Assembly: GCA_032718475.1 (NCBI GenBank)
Contig: JAUCBJ010000037.1
Location: 1-41,357 of the forward strand
Direction of reading: 5' to 3'
DNA length: 41,357 nt
Origin: Nemertoderma westbladi
Lineage: Eukaryota; Xenacoelomorpha; Nemertodermatida; Nemertodermatidae
Shown here: piece after piece, positions 39,501 through 41,357 of the stretch
How positions within the stretch are numbered: position 1 is the first letter of the stretch
How the letters are laid out: each line of letters starts with the position of its first letter
The notes under the pieces: model-generated
Seen by the model: the letters and a program-made list of their open reading frames with translations, nothing else
Database searches by the model: none
What the model was told of the DNA's origin: nothing
Position numbers and translations under genes: made by a program

Positions 39501-41357
39501 TATCGAAATCGAAAACAGAAGAAAAAAAAATCGGGAGCAACTTTATTTTGACTGGACTTATATACGAACCAAAACATATCTACAATATAAACTGTGTAAT
39601 ATTGAGGCGGGATATAATTAGTATTAACATGTAGGCATTGCATTGTTGCCGAGTGTCCTGAACGATTCGGGAAGGTCAATCGTTCACCACCACGTTTCCT
39701 TTGCCTTTCTTTCCCCAACCATATAACCAATTATATAACAATCATATAACAAGATCACGCCCAGCTAATCAATACTACGGTTGCAACTCTCATCTTCCTT
39801 CGTGTCTGCTGGGTGGAGATTGAGATAATAATGATGTATCAATAATGAAGATGAGCTTAAGATGGAGGCCGATGAATGTGTGAAGATCGATCGAAATAAT
39901 TGATTTGCTACTAATTAACAATGTTATTACCGTTTTTATCTAGAATATTTCTTTCTCACCATATCATTGAAAGTTGAAATGGACTTTTAACGATCATGCT
40001 GTCCTTGTTAGAGAGGAAATTTTATGTTGAGATAATTTTAAAAGTTTTAGTTTATTAGTTGAACAATATTCACGGATGATGATGGGGCAGTGTGATGGAA
40101 CACCATCTTGAAAAGGTTATATTCATGACCAATCTTATGTTCTTATTCAATTATAATTAAAATCGATTCTTAATATAAATATAAATCTAAATAAATCAGA
40201 AATATATAATAAAAATTACGACCAAATTTATTATGTATTAATCTACACTTATCTACACTCATCACTTATCTACTTACACTATTATTAGTTGGCAATTTTC
40301 ACCCCGATAGACCTTAAAAATTATAGAAATGAATTTACACCTCCGTGGTGTAGTGGTTAGCATACCTGAACGTTTATCGGGAGACGCGGGTTCGATCCCC
40401 GCTGGTGGCGAATTCATTTTTTCCGCTCCATTTGCTATAGAGTTGGATCATCCTTAGTCCTGTTTAATTACTTATAATTTATAGAAACGAATCTTGCAAT
40501 TTTTGATTGATTTAAAAATTGAAATACGGTTTCTGGAATGTCCATCAATGACAGTAATTAATAGATTTCTCTAGGCCGATTTTATATTTAGTCTGTGACA
40601 TTTCTGCATGTGTGTAGTAAAAATCTCCATAGAGCATTGCAATTTGTTTTAGTTCTCACACTATCTTTGCTGCCCTAAATATGTAAACGTTTTACGAAAT
40701 AAAATAGAAGCTCACCCGACGAATATGGGACTGGAGACCATTAACTCCTATCATACGCAAAACCATCCACAGTTTAAGAGCGCGAAATCGTCGACCTAAT
40801 CCCACTTGCCAGTGGCGATAATCGATAACTTTGGATTCTTTGTCGTGTTGAAGATACAATGGATTTACAACAAAGGACGAAGCGAATTCATGTCTGTCAT
40901 CAACCCTAGAATAAAAAAGCATAAGAACTCCAGTGATATTAAAACTAGATAGCAAAAACACATTTAATTTTAAATAATTTATATTTTGAATAATGTTTGA
41001 AACGTTTTCATTTCTTTTTCCATAGAGATACACCTTTCATTTTTACACTCAGGGTCTCTTTCAGCATTTAGGCAATAACCCTTAACCCATACGATGGTCT
41101 CGATAAATTGTGGATACAGGAGCAGCATCGTGTGATAGAAGGTAAATATATCCATAAGATTACTTACGTTTTAAATACATCACATTACCAGCGTATTATC
41201 TGTAGCGGCTGCGGACTAATCGTTTTGAAAACAAATTTATATTAACACAATAATAGTTTTAATAATTACACTTACCACAAGACTGACATATCAAAATTAG
41301 TCAATAACCATTTATGAGCGTTAAAGTTGTACGACTTCGCATATTCCAATCCCTTCG
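36442..41357 (-). CDS. Aromatic-L-amino-acid-decarboxylase-type PLP enzyme, 3' part (four exons)
   Basis: Minus-strand exons 41276-41357, 40716-40905, 37448-37647 and 36442-36571 join in phase and cover the C-terminal half of a group II PLP decarboxylase; the 5' part lies beyond the window. NAHKW carries the lysine that binds pyridoxal phosphate. DYRHW carries the mobile-loop tyrosine, which is replaced by Phe in the plant aldehyde synthases of this family, so ordinary decarboxylation is expected. [10 protein letters not shown] and LVCFRLK are strongly conserved. DOPA/5-HTP, tyrosine and histidine decarboxylases share these features, and this fragment does not settle the substrate. The family makes monoamine transmitters in the cytosol. 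The gene converges on the EF-hand gene. All splice sites are GT-AG. Confidence 0.9.
36572..37447. other. Decarboxylase last intron, nothing recognised
   Basis: AT-rich, GT-AG. The minus open frame at 37101-37370 has no splice support or similarity. Confidence 0.5.
37448..37647 (-). CDS. Decarboxylase penultimate exon
   Basis: Acceptor TTTCACTTTTTCAG, 66 codons plus two bases, donor [28 protein letters not shown] and [17 protein letters not shown] follow the small C-terminal domain of aromatic amino acid decarboxylases. Confidence 0.9.
37770..39530 (+). pseudogene. Decayed non-LTR-type retrotransposon, RT C-terminal part
   Basis: Plus-strand translation across several frames keeps, in order, [15 protein letters not shown] (with TGA in place of the usual Gly just before it), [10 protein letters not shown] (the YADD catalytic motif), [13 protein letters not shown], a CxC..H..C zinc-knuckle-like motif ([15 protein letters not shown]), RHNEVRDFF and [17 protein letters not shown]. 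These blocks occur in one class of invertebrate reverse transcriptase. At least three frame changes and one stop make it inactive. A nine-A run at about 39523 may mark the 3' end. It lies antisense in the decarboxylase intron 37648-40715. The clade is not assigned. Confidence 0.82.
39531..40338. other. Decarboxylase intron, nothing recognised
   Basis: AT-rich sequence between the retroelement scar and the tRNA-like unit. No exon or repeat boundary seen. Confidence 0.45.
40339..40410 (+). tRNA. tRNA-like unit, probable pseudogene or SINE head
   Basis: The A box TGGTGTAGTGG and B box GGTTCGATCCC are intact. The anticodon stem (CCTGA/TCGGG) and T stem (GCGGG/CCCGC) pair fully. The acceptor stem has two mismatches. 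The anticodon loop ACGTTTA has C instead of the universal U33, so decoding (nominally GTT) is doubtful. The AGAC variable loop resembles tRNA-Asp. Short inverted flanks (ATGAATT, AATTCAT) surround it. It lies antisense in a decarboxylase intron. Confidence 0.5.
40716..40905 (-). CDS. Decarboxylase internal exon with DYRHW motif
   Basis: Acceptor TTTTTTATTCTAG; one base plus 63 codons; donor CGG/GTGAGC. The first base completes the Trp of the preceding exon. [31 protein letters not shown] and [11 protein letters not shown] follow family wording closely. Confidence 0.92.
41276..41357 (-). CDS. Decarboxylase exon with PLP lysine, cut by the window edge
   Basis: [20 protein letters not shown] then DMSVLW, ending TG/GTAAGT. 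The Lys in NAHKW forms the internal aldimine with PLP. NAHKW rather than NPHKW also occurs in insect tyrosine decarboxylases, but one residue does not decide the substrate. Confidence 0.9.

Noticed and set aside
39314-39730. Minus-strand 138-codon frame
   Set aside because: Lies antisense over the reverse transcriptase remnant; Arg-rich low-complexity translation without similarity.

Overview
The window is animal nuclear DNA: AT-rich, with genes split into small GT-AG exons, a Pol III tRNA gene inside an intron, and several kinds of transposon remnant. Frequent TAGGCCTA and TACCGGTA words, together with a secretagogin-type gene, suggest an invertebrate, perhaps a deuterostome such as an echinoderm or hemichordate. 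This is an inference; nothing here fixes the species.

Three protein genes are recognisable. (1) A complete, intron-free spermine synthase ORF on the minus strand (6308-7447), with the catalytic residues in place. (2) A plus-strand gene for a six-EF-hand calcium sensor of the secretagogin/calbindin family, spliced from seven coding exons between 13335 and 33268 (289 residues). (3) The 3' half of a minus-strand aromatic-amino-acid-decarboxylase-type PLP enzyme (four exons, 36442-41357, running off the right edge). A canonical tRNA-Asn(GTT) gene lies in intron 2 of the EF-hand gene.

The left 13 kb is mostly non-coding: tandem duplications at 48-213 and 1160-1735, foldback and terminal-inverted-repeat elements (3588-3778, 5185-5695, 7712-8431) and the spermine synthase. 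The right 8 kb holds a 0.9-kb hAT-like element (34548-35451), a SINE-like block (about 35490-35735), the decarboxylase exons, a decayed non-LTR-type reverse transcriptase fragment lying antisense in a decarboxylase intron (about 37770-39530), and a tRNA-like unit (40339-40410).

The unusual part is the EF-hand gene. Three of its splice junctions have each been amplified in place into a minisatellite whose unit contains the junction: the exon 2 donor (38 bp x 97), the exon 3 donor (42 bp x about 90, in two blocks) and the exon 6 acceptor (40 bp x 48). The unit sizes are alike, with 20/27/22 exonic and 18/15/18 intronic bases. The transcript should therefore carry about 190 near-identical 5' splice sites and 48 near-identical 3' splice sites. 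In the 42-bp array the first six donors are all in frame, so donor choice could add 14-residue repeats directly after EF-hand loop 2. A 4.5-kb insertion splits that array; it carries a zinc-ribbon ORF and about 130 copies of a CTCGCGAG palindrome spaced 20/21 bp apart. A further 30-bp array fills part of intron 6.
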